From NCBI RefSeq assembly GCF_022867795.2, contig NZ_CP107006.1, positions 806,001-870,000 on the forward strand: a stretch of DNA of 64,000 nucleotides. Reading direction: 5' to 3'. The stretch is from Chitinophaga horti (lineage in GTDB: Bacteria; Bacteroidota; Bacteroidia; Chitinophagales; Chitinophagaceae). Under the pieces are notes generated by a model. The model saw only the letters and a program-made list of their open reading frames with translations, ran no database searches and had not been told where the DNA came from. The stretch's first letter is position 1; each line of letters opens with the position of its first letter. A program made the position numbers and the translations under genes. This document shows positions 35,088 to 43,814 of this stretch, piece after piece.

Positions 35088-35948
35088 ATGAACGAAGCAT
35101 TTCAGGAAAATACTTTGATTTGGCTGATGGTGTCAAGCGTTGTTGGAGGTATTATTGGTGCTGCTATCAAAGTTTTGAGCGAGAATGTGTTTACACATAA
35201 TATAATCCAAAACCGTCAGGCACTTGATCATTTCAAAACCTATTCCTTTAAATTGCTCAAGTCGGCACAGGCACTGAATCGCAGATTAGATTTTATTATT
35301 AAGGACAATGCTAATGTTTATCGCTATGAGGATGAAAATTCGAAAATGAGCCTCTATTACGTATTCGCCACCTATTTTGGGTGGTCAAAGATTATTCAAG
35401 AAGATGCATTGGACAAGTTTCAGCGAATCCCTAAGAAGATGCGGCAATTTAATATTGCATTCCTTAATACCTTGAAGGGCCTTTCCGGTAATCAATACTT
35501 TACTGACATTTGTAAAGTGGAGGAAGTATTTGCCCGATCGGCGGTTGTTCCAAATTATTGTTTTACTGCCATTGGAGAATTGATGATGGCGAATATTGAT
35601 GATAATAAAACATTAATCAAATCACCAGTGCTAGATTTCACCAGCTTCTGTATTCTTTATAAGGAGAATGAGGAATTTAGAAATTGGTTTATTTACATTG
35701 ATAAACTATTGTCTGAGATAGAGTATAGCGATGATAATCTTGCTTGGAACAGACTATTAATCTTTTCAATCAGCCTAAAATTACTTATTAATTATTTAGA
35801 TAAGAGAAATGATCTGACCGCGCCAATGCCGGATATTAACCACTTACAACTTCTTAGCCCAAAAGTAAAAATTAAGGTGCTTGATGATTTAAGATTATTT
35901 AGATTAAAGAAAATCGATCTGCCTAAATCACTCTCTAAACTTGCCTAG
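35088..35948 (+). CDS. Unknown protein with one N-terminal membrane helix, AT-rich gene
   Basis: 286 residues. A membrane helix lies at about residues 11-30 (IWLMVSSVVGGIIGAAIKVL); the rest is charged, helix-rich and probably cytoplasmic. I recognise no family. The gene is visibly poorer in G and C than both neighbours, with many AAT, TTA and ATT codons, so it may have been acquired by transfer. It is a single gene 80 bases after the TonB-like gene, followed by a gene-free stretch. There is no sign of a phage or transposase nearby. A defence or stress role is possible but nothing in the sequence shows it. Confidence 0.65.
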   Translation: MNEAFQENTLIWLMVSSVVGGIIGAAIKVLSENVFTHNIIQNRQALDHFKTYSFKLLKSAQALNRRLDFIIKDNANVYRYEDENSKMSLYYVFATYFGWSKIIQEDALDKFQRIPKKMRQFNIAFLNTLKGLSGNQYFTDICKVEEVFARSAVVPNYCFTAIGELMMANIDDNKTLIKSPVLDFTSFCILYKENEEFRNWFIYIDKLLSEIEYSDDNLAWNRLLIFSISLKLLINYLDKRNDLTAPMPDINHLQLLSPKVKIKVLDDLRLFRLKKIDLPKSLSKLA

Positions 35949-36287
35949 CAATTGCGACAATTCGTACGGTCGTTGTCAGTGCTTTCCAAGAGCTTAATGT
36001 CGTTGATTGTGTTCATAATATCGACTTCCAGGTGTAAATCTTAATCCGGATTATCTATTCCGGGTACAAACCTATTTTAGGACGTGACAAAAGCGTATAA
36101 GCGGTACCCAACCATCACCCAGCCATCACTGAACCATCCCGCCCGGTATCGGGCCATAAATAGTGAAAACCCGCGCTATCCCTTTGCAGATAAAGGTTTG
36201 ATGCGGAAAATGTCAATTTGACCCTACTCCAAAGTACAGTTGCCCCTATCTCCCCAGGGCAACCTATGTCCGATCTTTGTCGAAAAA
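35949..36287. other. Gene-free stretch
   Basis: 339 bases without a credible gene. The right end holds an inverted repeat, GTTGCCC (36239-36245) / GGGCAAC (36257-36263), and GATCTTTG at 36272-36279, a one-mismatch -7 box 8 bases before the next start. I see nothing else in the rest; no tRNA, no terminator with a T-run. Confidence 0.6.
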
Positions 36288-36908
36288 ATGATCCAGCAAG
36301 ATTTCAACGCCATATCCACTGGTGCCACCGGCATGTTCGGTAAGCAGGTAGTGATGTACATGCGCTACGGTAAAAAGATCGTCGCGAAGGCCCCGCGCAA
36401 ACGTCCCGGTAAGGGCACGCCCAACCAGGAGCGAACCAAAGCCGATTTTACGAAAGCGGCGGGCTGGTCGGCCCGGGTGCGTGCAAATGCCGACTTAAAC
36501 GCGCGGTATAAGGCAGGCCTTACTGGCGGCAAAAACGTTCATAACCTCGCCATTGCTGATTACCTGGTGGCTCCTGTCATCCACGGGGCGACCGTCGTGA
36601 AAGGCCGTGTCATCATTCATGCAACAGATAACTTCCGGGTGGCATCGGTAAAAGTGATGGTGTATCATGCCAACGGGGATTTATTGGAGGCAGGGCTGGC
36701 CGCAGAAGGAGCTTCCGGCCAGTGGACGTATAGCCCCCTGTCTTTGCCTGCGGGCTGTAGTATTGTCGTGGTCGCAACTGATCTGCCCGGGAATGAGTGC
36801 AGGTACGAGTGTACGTTGCCACAGAACGGCCAGCCCGCCTGGCGGGTAACGATGGTGCGTGTGGCGTGCCGGGAGGTGGTGCATGATGGGGTAGTAGAAA
36901 CGGGATAG
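36288..36908 (+). CDS. Unknown protein, possibly DUF6266-like, with Ig-like C-terminal part
   Basis: 206 residues from ATG 36288 (MIQQDFNAIS); the earlier in-frame ATG at 36240 lies inside an inverted repeat. No signal peptide or membrane helix. Residues 10-85 read GATGMFGKQVVMYMRYGKK, then a Pro/Arg/Lys segment ending TPNQERTKADFTKAAGW and NVHNLAIADYLVAPVI. This order (Gly-Lys turn, basic patch, NQxR, AAxW, NxAxxDY) recalls the DUF6266 family of Bacteroidota, which has no known function; the match is by eye and weak. Residues 100-200 look like a beta-sandwich (VIIHATDNFRVASVKVMVYH, WTYSPLSLPAGCSIVVVATD). High GC content. Single gene. Confidence 0.6.
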   Translation: MIQQDFNAISTGATGMFGKQVVMYMRYGKKIVAKAPRKRPGKGTPNQERTKADFTKAAGWSARVRANADLNARYKAGLTGGKNVHNLAIADYLVAPVIHGATVVKGRVIIHATDNFRVASVKVMVYHANGDLLEAGLAAEGASGQWTYSPLSLPAGCSIVVVATDLPGNECRYECTLPQNGQPAWRVTMVRVACREVVHDGVVETG

Positions 36909-37083
36909 CAGATATCCGCTTCAGTTCGCGTTTGCAAAGCCCTGCCATGCTGGCCGGGTGTAGCAATCCGCCCGCCGCCAGGGCTCCCGTCGTAAGATGC
37001 CGGGCCAGCGGCAGCGGAGCAGCTTATCCAGCTTACAAAGCACCCGGGCAAAAGGCTCCGCCGCTTTGGGATAGGCTGTTATA

Positions 37084-37100
37084 GTTCTTTGACATATTGG
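37084..37100 (+). promoter_or_regulatory. boxA-like antitermination sequence
   Basis: GTTCTTTGACATATTGG resembles the boxA element (core TCTTTGACA/TCTTTAACA) that precedes 16S rRNA genes and binds NusB/NusE. Here it lies in the leader of a sigma factor gene, 154 bases upstream of its start. No rRNA gene is in the window. Confidence 0.45.
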
Positions 37101-37137
37101 AAAATAAACAAGACAAGGCGTTCTTTATATATATCAT

Positions 37138-37161
37138 AAAGGGGGGCCACGGCTCCCCTTT
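37138..37161 (+). other. Hairpin in the sigma-gene leader
   Basis: AAAGGGG / CCCCTTT, 7-bp perfect stem with a 10-base loop and only TATCTA after it. It could be a weak terminator that the boxA-like element upstream would overcome, which is inference. Confidence 0.45.
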
Positions 37162-37253
37162 ATCTATACGCAGCCAGGTTAGGATAATCGGCGAGGTAGC
37201 ACTATATTCGTCACAACCGAACAACTGAAAAGGGCTGCGGCCCGGTGTTAGAA

Positions 37254-37835
37254 ATGAAGCGCAACCTGGATGATCTCTCGGATCAGGAACTTTTGGAGCT
37301 TGTCAAAAAAGCGGACCAGCCGGCCTTCGTCTGTATTTACAGGCGCTATTGGTCGGAGCTGTACCGTTGCGCTTTCCGCATTTTTCCTAATCAGCATACC
37401 TGCGAGGAACTGGTGCACGATGTGTTCCTGTACCTGTGGAATAAGGGGCGCGATACGGATATCCGCTCGCTGAAAGATTACCTGTATATCGCGGTGAAGA
37501 ACCGGGCGCTGAACAGGATCAGGGCGGAAAATAACCTGCTCACTGAGGTGGACGATCATGCGCTTAACGCCACTTCTTCGCTACAGGCGGAGGAAAGGGT
37601 CAATTGCCTGGAGATCAACCGGATATATGACCAGGCACTGTCCGAACTCCCGGAACGTTGCCGTACGATCATGATCATGAGCAGGCATGAACATCTTTCT
37701 AACAAAGAAATAGCCGCCAGGCTTGATATTGCGCCTAAAACAGTCGAGAACCAGATCACCATCGCCTTGCGGCATATCCGTACGCGGCTGGGGGAGTACC
37801 TGGTGACTTTATTACTCTTCTCTCTATTGATCTGA
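37254..37835 (+). CDS. ECF sigma-70 factor, FecI-like
   Basis: 193 residues from ATG 37254; a GTG three codons earlier is also open. Region 2 lies at about 20-90 (AFVCIYRRYWSELYRCAFRI, EELVHDVFLYLWN, LKDYLYIAVKNRALNRIR) and region 4 at about 125-178 (LSELPERCRTIMIMSRHEHLSNKEIAARL, TVENQITIALRHIRT). The C-terminus has a hydrophobic tail LVTLLLFSLLI seen in many Bacteroidota FecI-like factors. The FecR gene follows 64 bases downstream, then an STN-type SusC, so the three make a cell-surface signalling chain that switches on the transport operon when substrate binds. Confidence 0.94.
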   Translation: MKRNLDDLSDQELLELVKKADQPAFVCIYRRYWSELYRCAFRIFPNQHTCEELVHDVFLYLWNKGRDTDIRSLKDYLYIAVKNRALNRIRAENNLLTEVDDHALNATSSLQAEERVNCLEINRIYDQALSELPERCRTIMIMSRHEHLSNKEIAARLDIAPKTVENQITIALRHIRTRLGEYLVTLLLFSLLI

Positions 37836-37857
37836 AAATATTTTATTTCTTTTTGGG

Positions 37858-37879
37858 GGCACCGTGATTTTGCGGTGTC
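37858..37879 (+). other. Hairpin between sigma and FecR genes
   Basis: GGCACCG / CGGTGTC, 7-bp stem with one G-T pair and an 8-base loop, followed by TTTACTTT. It could lower read-through from the sigma gene into the fecR operon. Confidence 0.5.
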
Positions 37880-37899
37880 TTTACTTTAAAGCACCATTC

Positions 37900-38817
37900 A
37901 TGAAAGGGACGAACGACGATTCAACAGCAAGAGGTGTTTCCGAAGCCATCGATCAACTCCGGGACAACCCTGTTCCCTGGAACGAGGCCTCCATGGGCAG
38001 CGAGAAGGCTACGGAAGAAAAGATCTTAAGCCGCCTGCTGTTGAGCATCAACGAAACCGGCAGCCGCCCGAAACGTATGGGCCGCCGCGTGTTCCTGTGG
38101 TCTGCCGCAGCAGCGGTGGTGGTGTTAGTGGCAACGGTGTGGTATCAACAAACCCGCACGGTCTACTATCCGCAGGTGTTGGTAGCTACCAAAGCTGCTC
38201 AGCGCGAAAAGGTGGTGTTGCCCGACGGATCAGAAGTATTGCTGAATGCAGGCAGCCGCCTGCAGTATCCCGAACAGTTCGGCCGCGACAAACGCGAGGT
38301 AACGCTGCTCGAAGGCGAAGCTTACTTCTCTGTCAAAGCAGATGCGAAAAGGCCCTTCATCGTTCAGGCGGATAGTACGCGCACAACGGTGCTGGGAACA
38401 ACTTTCAACGTAAGGGCTTATCACTTTATCGGTGAGGTAACGGTAACGGTATCGAGTGGTAAAGTGGCCGTAAGCGCCACACAGGAGTTGATCGTAACGC
38501 CCGATCAGCAGGTAACCTACAGCAAAACAAAACGCGATCTGCAGATGAAAGCTGTCGATGCAGACGAGGTGCTGGGCTGGATAGATGGCAAACTGGTGTT
38601 CGCCAACGAAACGTTCGGCCAGGTAGCCGGCTTACTCGAAAATAAATACAATGTGAAGATCGTATTTGACGACCCTTCCCTTACCAGATATCACTTTACG
38701 GCCACTTTTGAGGCGACGGAAACGCTAAACGATGTGCTGGATGCACTCACGCTCACCAAAGGACTGGAATACACAGCGACGAACAATACCATTCATATTT
38801 TTCAATCTAAAATCTAA
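37900..38817 (+). CDS. FecR-family anti-sigma factor
   Basis: 305 residues from ATG 37900. A cytoplasmic N-terminal part of about 75 residues, one membrane helix at about 78-95 (VFLWSAAAAVVVLVATVWY), then the periplasmic FecR domain (about 110-220: KVVLPDGSEVLLNAGSRLQYP, EAYFSVKADAKRPFIVQ, VLGTTFNVRAYH) and a C-terminal DUF4974/STN-like domain (about 235-305: KLVFANETFGQVAGLLENKYNV, NDVLDALTLTKGLEYT). It holds the sigma factor until the SusC at 38951 signals through its STN domain. The N-terminal cytoplasmic part is of normal length. Confidence 0.93.
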   Translation: MKGTNDDSTARGVSEAIDQLRDNPVPWNEASMGSEKATEEKILSRLLLSINETGSRPKRMGRRVFLWSAAAAVVVLVATVWYQQTRTVYYPQVLVATKAAQREKVVLPDGSEVLLNAGSRLQYPEQFGRDKREVTLLEGEAYFSVKADAKRPFIVQADSTRTTVLGTTFNVRAYHFIGEVTVTVSSGKVAVSATQELIVTPDQQVTYSKTKRDLQMKAVDADEVLGWIDGKLVFANETFGQVAGLLENKYNVKIVFDDPSLTRYHFTATFEATETLNDVLDALTLTKGLEYTATNNTIHIFQSKI

Positions 38818-38821
38818 CATT

Positions 38822-38901
38822 ATCGACCAGACTGTCTGACATTCAACCAGGATCAACTTTAGCTATCAACCAAACGAGTCTAATTATTATCAACCAAACG
38901 A
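38822..38901 (+). repeat. Direct repeats and palindrome between fecR and susC
   Basis: Two exact copies of TATCAACCAAACGA (38864-38877 and 38888-38901), with weaker relatives ATCGACCA (38822), TTCAACCA (38842) and ATCAACTT (38852). The palindrome CAGAC-T-GTCTG lies at 38828-38838, 10 bases after the fecR stop. This is the region where the sigma-dependent promoter of the susC operon should lie. Confidence 0.7.
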
Positions 38902-38950
38902 CTAGTGTCGCAACGGGCCACCTGTGCCTATCACTTATTAAAACACTTGC

Positions 38951-41900
38951 ATGCATATGGAAAATTATACGCGCAGCTTACGGCTGGTGTCTAATAGTCT
39001 GGGTATCATTCTTTCCTTTTTAGCGGTGATATTGCCATTTGCCGCCACTGCCCAAAACAACGGGGAAACGAAGGTGACGGTCAACTTCCAGAACGTTCCC
39101 CTGAAGCAGGCGCTCCGCGAGCTGGAGACGGCCGGTAAACTGAAGTTCGTGTACAATGACGAGTCGGTAACGCCTTACCGGGTAACGTTAAAAGCACAGA
39201 ACGAACCGGTAAAACAGGTGCTCACACAGCTGTTGAAGTCTACCCGGCTGGAATTCCAGTTCCGCGACAACAAATGTATTATTATGGAAAAGAAGTCGGT
39301 AAGTTCGGTAAAGATGGGCGGTATGACGGCCGCCACACAAACATCGGTGCCGGCTACTACTTTATCTCCACGCAGGATTCGCGGCCGGGTGATCTCTGCC
39401 GAAACGAACCTGCCGCTGGCGAATGTATCACTGGGTTTCCGGGAGGCAGGCAACGCCGCCACCATGTCTGGCGAGAACGGTGAGTTTGCCATGACCTTTC
39501 CCGCGAATGCACGGATGCTCGTGGTGCGCCACGTAGGTTATGTGCAGAAAGAAGTGCCTATCGGTCCGGCCGATGAATACGTGATCAGCCTGGAGGTATC
39601 GCAGGAAAAACTGAACGAGGTCGTAGTGATGGGGCCTTTCAACCGGAAAGCCGAAAGCTTTACCGGTTCCTCCGCTACTTTTACGCAGGACCAGCTGCGC
39701 GCTGTGGGCAACCAGGATCTTATCCAAAGCCTGAAGGTGCTGGATCCGTCTTTTGTACAGATACAAAATAACATCGCAGGTTCCGATCCCAACACCTTGC
39801 CTAATCTTCAAATCCGCGGCAGCAGCAGTTTGCCTGGCTTGCAGGGTGAATACTCGAGCATGGCGAACATGCCGCTTTTTATCCTCGATGGATTTGAAGC
39901 TACCCTGGAAAGGATCTACGACCTGGACATGAACCGCGTGGCTTCTGTAACATTACTGAAAGATGCGACGGCCAAAGCGATCTACGGATCGAAGGCCGCT
40001 AACGGCGTAGTGGTAGTAGAAACGAAACGCCCGCAGGCTGGTAAACTGCGCGTAAGTTATACCGCCGATCTCAAACTCACCGTGCCCGACCTTAGCAGTT
40101 ACAACCTCACCAATGCCACAGAAAAGTTGCAGGCAGAAGTGAATGCAGGCCGCTATAATGCTACGTATTATCACTCCGCACAAGCACTGGCCGAACAATA
40201 CAACCAGATTTATTCGGAAGTGGTGCGCGGTGTGAATACGGACTGGCTGGCCAAGCCGGTACAAACAGGCGTAGGCCAAAAGCATACGGTATCGATCGAA
40301 GGCGGTGATGAATTTTTTCGTTACGGCGCCGATCTTACCTATAACGATATCAAAGGTGCCATGAAGGAATCGGACCGTAAAACGACTTCAGCCAACATCT
40401 TTCTTTCTTACCGTGTAAAGAAGTTTTTATTCCGGAATAACTTAACGGTGGGCTTCAACCGCAGCGACGATTCTCCCTATGGCTCTTTCGCGCAGTATGC
40501 CCGCCTCAATCCTTACTGGACGCCCTACGACGATAAAGGCAACCTGAAACGTGTACTGGGAACGTTCAGTCGCGGTACGGGTACGCCGGATACGTACTTT
40601 AACCCGATGTACGATGCATCTATCGGAACGAAGAACTTTTCACGCTACATCGATATCACCAATAACTTCCAGGCGGAGTGGAGCCTCGCGAAAACATTAA
40701 GGTTGATCGGTCGCTTTTCTTATAACCTGCACCAGACCAGCCGCGAAGACTTTTATCCTGCGAGCAGCACGCGGTACATTGACTACCCGGACTCCATGTT
40801 TTTCATGCGTGGCGACTACTCCATCACCGATGGTCGCGATGTATCGCTCCGTTCGGACCTCACGCTTAACTACTCCAAACAATGGGGCAAACACCTGGTA
40901 TTCCTCAACATTGGCGGTAACATCGCTGACGTGAGCGGTGAAACACATGGTATGGCTGCGCAGGGCTTCCTGAATGATCGGGTAGACAATATCAGCTTCG
41001 CCAAACAATATGCCTTGAACGGCCGCCCGATGGGATCCGATGCCAAGTCGAGGGAAACGGGTGTATTATCAGCACTCAACTATTCTTACGACGATCGCTT
41101 TCTTACCGATCTCACTTACCGTCGCCAGGGCTCCAGCATCTTTGGTGCGGATAATAAATGGGGCAGCTTCTGGTCGGCCGGTTTAGGCTGGAACGTGCAC
41201 AACGAGAACTTTTTCAAAAATATCACCTGGATAGATCAGTTGAAACTGCGCACCTCAACGGGTTATACCGGCAGCCAGAACTTCAATCCGTACCAGGCGA
41301 TGTCGACCTATACCTACTTCACCGACACTTACTATGATAACATCGTGGGTGCGAAGCTGATGGCGCTTGCCAACAACGAGTTGAAGTGGCAGGAAACACA
41401 GGACTATAACTTCGGTATCGACCTGAAACTGTTTAACCGTTTCGGTTTACGTTTCGATTACTACATCAGCAATACCGATAACCTGCTTACCGATCTGCCA
41501 TTGCCAGGTTCCACGGGCTTCCAGACCATCAAAGAAAATCTGGGTGGCGTACAGAACAAAGGCATTGATGCGACCCTGAGTATGAAGGTAATCGCGAATC
41601 CTAAAAACGGATCTTTCCTCAACGTGTTCGTAAGTGCGGGCGGATATAAAAACAAACTGGTACGCATCTCCGACGCCCTCAAATCACTGAACGATCAGCG
41701 TGAAGCGGCCAGGGCGGCTTCCGGCGAAACAGCGCCGTTCATCCGTTACAAAGAAGGCGAATCAACCACTGCTATTTATGCAGTACACTCATTGGGCATC
41801 GATCCTTCCACAGGTAAAGAAATCTTCCTGAAAACCAATGGCGAGAAGACGTTTGTATGGGACGCAAACGACCAGGTACGTTTCGGTGATTCTAACCCGC

Positions 41901-42352
41901 TGCTGAACGGTAGCTTTGGTTTCAACTCACAGTATAAAGGCTGGGGACTGAACTGTGCATTCATGTATCGTGTGGGCGGACAGTACTACAATCAAACCCT
42001 GGTAGATCGTGTAGAGAACGTGGACATCCAATACAATGTGGACAACCGCGTGTTCAGCGGTACCTGGACGAAGCCCGGCGACGTAACGTTCTTCAAAGCC
42101 ATTACGCCAACGCCGAGCCGTACCAACCCGTCTTCCCGTTTCGTACAGGACATGAATGAACTCACTATGTCGTCCCTGAACCTGACCTACGATTTTAAAG
42201 ATGCGGCCTTCCTGAAAAGAACGACCATGCAGCGTTTGCGCGTAACCATGTTTACGAACGACTTGTTTGTACTGTCGTCTGTAAAGGCAGAACGGGGCCT
42301 TAGTTATCCTTTCGCGCGCAACATTTCTTTTTCCGTTCAAGCTACCTTTTAA
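38951..42352 (+). CDS. SusC/RagA-family transporter with STN signalling domain
   Basis: 1133 residues; the Met at codon 3 (38957) is an equal start candidate. Signal peptide about 10-35 (IILSFLAVILPFAATAQ), STN domain about 42-112 (VTVNFQNVPLKQALRELETAG, KLKFVYNDESV, LTQLLKSTRLEFQF), carboxypeptidase-like domain about 143-225 (RRIRGRVISAETNLPLANVSL), plug (DQLRAVGNQDLIQSLKVLDPS, LQIRGSSSLPGLQGEYSS, PLFILDGFEATLERIYD, VTLLKDATAKAIYGSKAANG) and barrel ending FSVQATF. The STN domain talks to FecR, so this is a signal-transducing transporter under the sigma factor at 37254. Substrate unknown; no glycosidase lies in the operon. Confidence 0.94.
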   Translation: MHMENYTRSLRLVSNSLGIILSFLAVILPFAATAQNNGETKVTVNFQNVPLKQALRELETAGKLKFVYNDESVTPYRVTLKAQNEPVKQVLTQLLKSTRLEFQFRDNKCIIMEKKSVSSVKMGGMTAATQTSVPATTLSPRRIRGRVISAETNLPLANVSLGFREAGNAATMSGENGEFAMTFPANARMLVVRHVGYVQKEVPIGPADEYVISLEVSQEKLNEVVVMGPFNRKAESFTGSSATFTQDQLRAVGNQDLIQSLKVLDPSFVQIQNNIAGSDPNTLPNLQIRGSSSLPGLQGEYSSMANMPLFILDGFEATLERIYDLDMNRVASVTLLKDATAKAIYGSKAANGVVVVETKRPQAGKLRVSYTADLKLTVPDLSSYNLTNATEKLQAEVNAGRYNATYYHSAQALAEQYNQIYSEVVRGVNTDWLAKPVQTGVGQKHTVSIEGGDEFFRYGADLTYNDIKGAMKESDRKTTSANIFLSYRVKKFLFRNNLTVGFNRSDDSPYGSFAQYARLNPYWTPYDDKGNLKRVLGTFSRGTGTPDTYFNPMYDASIGTKNFSRYIDITNNFQAEWSLAKTLRLIGRFSYNLHQTSREDFYPASSTRYIDYPDSMFFMRGDYSITDGRDVSLRSDLTLNYSKQWGKHLVFLNIGGNIADVSGETHGMAAQGFLNDRVDNISFAKQYALNGRPMGSDAKSRETGVLSALNYSYDDRFLTDLTYRRQGSSIFGADNKWGSFWSAGLGWNVHNENFFKNITWIDQLKLRTSTGYTGSQNFNPYQAMSTYTYFTDTYYDNIVGAKLMALANNELKWQETQDYNFGIDLKLFNRFGLRFDYYISNTDNLLTDLPLPGSTGFQTIKENLGGVQNKGIDATLSMKVIANPKNGSFLNVFVSAGGYKNKLVRISDALKSLNDQREAARAASGETAPFIRYKEGESTTAIYAVHSLGIDPSTGKEIFLKTNGEKTFVWDANDQVRFGDSNPLLNGSFGFNSQYKGWGLNCAFMYRVGGQYYNQTLVDRVENVDIQYNVDNRVFSGTWTKPGDVTFFKAITPTPSRTNPSSRFVQDMNELTMSSLNLTYDFKDAAFLKRTTMQRLRVTMFTNDLFVLSSVKAERGLSYPFARNISFSVQATF

Positions 42353-42363
42353 ACTTGAAGCAA

Positions 42364-43803
42364 ATGAAAACAAACATCATATTTCAGCGGGTGGCACCAC
42401 TACTGGCCGTTCTGGTAACATTCGCCTCGTGTAATAAATGGCTGGACGTAAAGCCCGAATCACAAGTAAAGGACACCGAGTTGTTCTCTACCGAAACAGG
42501 GTTTAAAGAGGCGTTGTCCGGCGTATACAGTTCGCTTACATACGAGCCGCTGTATGGTAAAGAAATGACTTTTGGGTTGATGGGTGTACTGGGTTGTGAG
42601 TGGGATTACCAGAACTCGAGCTATGCAGCCGATAAAAGCTACACTTATCAATCCAGCGTGACCTCGCTTAACCGCATCGATGCGATCTGGAATGGTTTAT
42701 ATAATTCCATCGCCAACGATAATAAGATACTGGAGAACATCGACCAGCAGAAGTCTGTTTTCAGCGGTGTAAACTACCAGGTGATCAAAGGCGAGGCGCT
42801 GGCCCTACGGGCGTTTATCCACTTCGACCTGCTGCGTGCCTTTGGCGCCAGTTACGCCGAGAACCCGGATAAGCTGACGATCCCTTATGTGACGAGCAGC
42901 TCTAAAGCCATCTTCCCGCAGTTGTCGGTTACACAGGTGATCGATAAAGTGATTGCCGACCTGGTGGCTGCAGAAGAATTGCTGAAGTCGGACCCGATTT
43001 TCACCGGTAAGGTAGTAACTATCGCAGACGATAACGGTTACCTGATCAACCGCCAGGTGCATCTGAACTACTATGCAGTAAAAGGTTTGCTGGCACGTGT
43101 ATATCTCTATAAAAGCGATTTCGTTAACGCACTGGCCAACGCAAAGGCAGTGATCGAGTCGACGAAGTTCCCGTGGGTGTCGGCTGCAGCGTTGAGCAAC
43201 CGGTCAACGGCCGATCTAACCTTTTCATCGGAACACTTGTTTGCGTTGAACAATATCCGACTGGGTGTGATCTCGAACAACTCTTTCAGCAACACCGGCA
43301 GCAGTGTGTTTTACATCTACAAAGCTAGCCTGGGCGACTACTACAACAGCGCCGCCGAAGACTATCGTTACCTGCACTGGTTCCGCATCAACGACCTGGG
43401 CGACTACTACTTTAACATGTACACCCAACTCACCGATGCTTCGTGGCCAATGGCTTACCGAAACAAAATGCCGCTGCTGAAGCTATCCGAAATGCATCTC
43501 ATCGCTGCAGAAAGTTTAGTGAAAGTCGACTTCGATGCTGCTGCCGGTCATGTGAACGAACTGCGGAAGGCGCGTGGCCTGGCTGCTTCGCCTATCAATG
43601 TAGCTGATTTCGATGCCGTGCTGGCACAGGAGTACAGGAAAGAGTTTATCGGCGAAGGGCAACTGTTCTTCTATCACAAGAGAAAGAACAATGCCGCCAT
43701 TCCCAAGGCTTCCGGCCTGGACCTGATCGCCCTGAAAGGCTACAAACTGCCGATGCCGCTGGCTGAATATGAGAACGGTGTAAACCGCGTGGATAACCAA
43801 TAA
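42364..43803 (+). CDS. SusD/RagB-family lipoprotein
   Basis: 479 residues from ATG 42364; the open frame begins three codons earlier with TTG. Lipobox LVTFASC with Cys23 or so. SusD pattern: WLDVKPESQVKDTELFSTETGFKEA at the N-terminus, IKGEALALRAFIHFDLLRAFG, LLKLSEMHLIAAESLV and LRKARGLA. The C-terminal block KEFIGEGQLFFYHKRKN is the form found in SusD proteins that precede DUF4843 and PKD-like lipoproteins. It covers the SusC barrel encoded 11 bases upstream. Confidence 0.93.
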   Translation: MKTNIIFQRVAPLLAVLVTFASCNKWLDVKPESQVKDTELFSTETGFKEALSGVYSSLTYEPLYGKEMTFGLMGVLGCEWDYQNSSYAADKSYTYQSSVTSLNRIDAIWNGLYNSIANDNKILENIDQQKSVFSGVNYQVIKGEALALRAFIHFDLLRAFGASYAENPDKLTIPYVTSSSKAIFPQLSVTQVIDKVIADLVAAEELLKSDPIFTGKVVTIADDNGYLINRQVHLNYYAVKGLLARVYLYKSDFVNALANAKAVIESTKFPWVSAAALSNRSTADLTFSSEHLFALNNIRLGVISNNSFSNTGSSVFYIYKASLGDYYNSAAEDYRYLHWFRINDLGDYYFNMYTQLTDASWPMAYRNKMPLLKLSEMHLIAAESLVKVDFDAAAGHVNELRKARGLAASPINVADFDAVLAQEYRKEFIGEGQLFFYHKRKNNAAIPKASGLDLIALKGYKLPMPLAEYENGVNRVDNQ

Positions 43804-43814
43804 AAACGACATTC

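Larger units (their letters stand above)
36909..37253. other. Long leader and gap before the first ECF sigma gene
   Basis: 345 bases without a credible gene. It holds a boxA-like sequence at 37084-37100 and the hairpin at 37138-37161. The left part is GC-rich with many short inverted matches but no clear terminator for the preceding gene. Confidence 0.6.
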
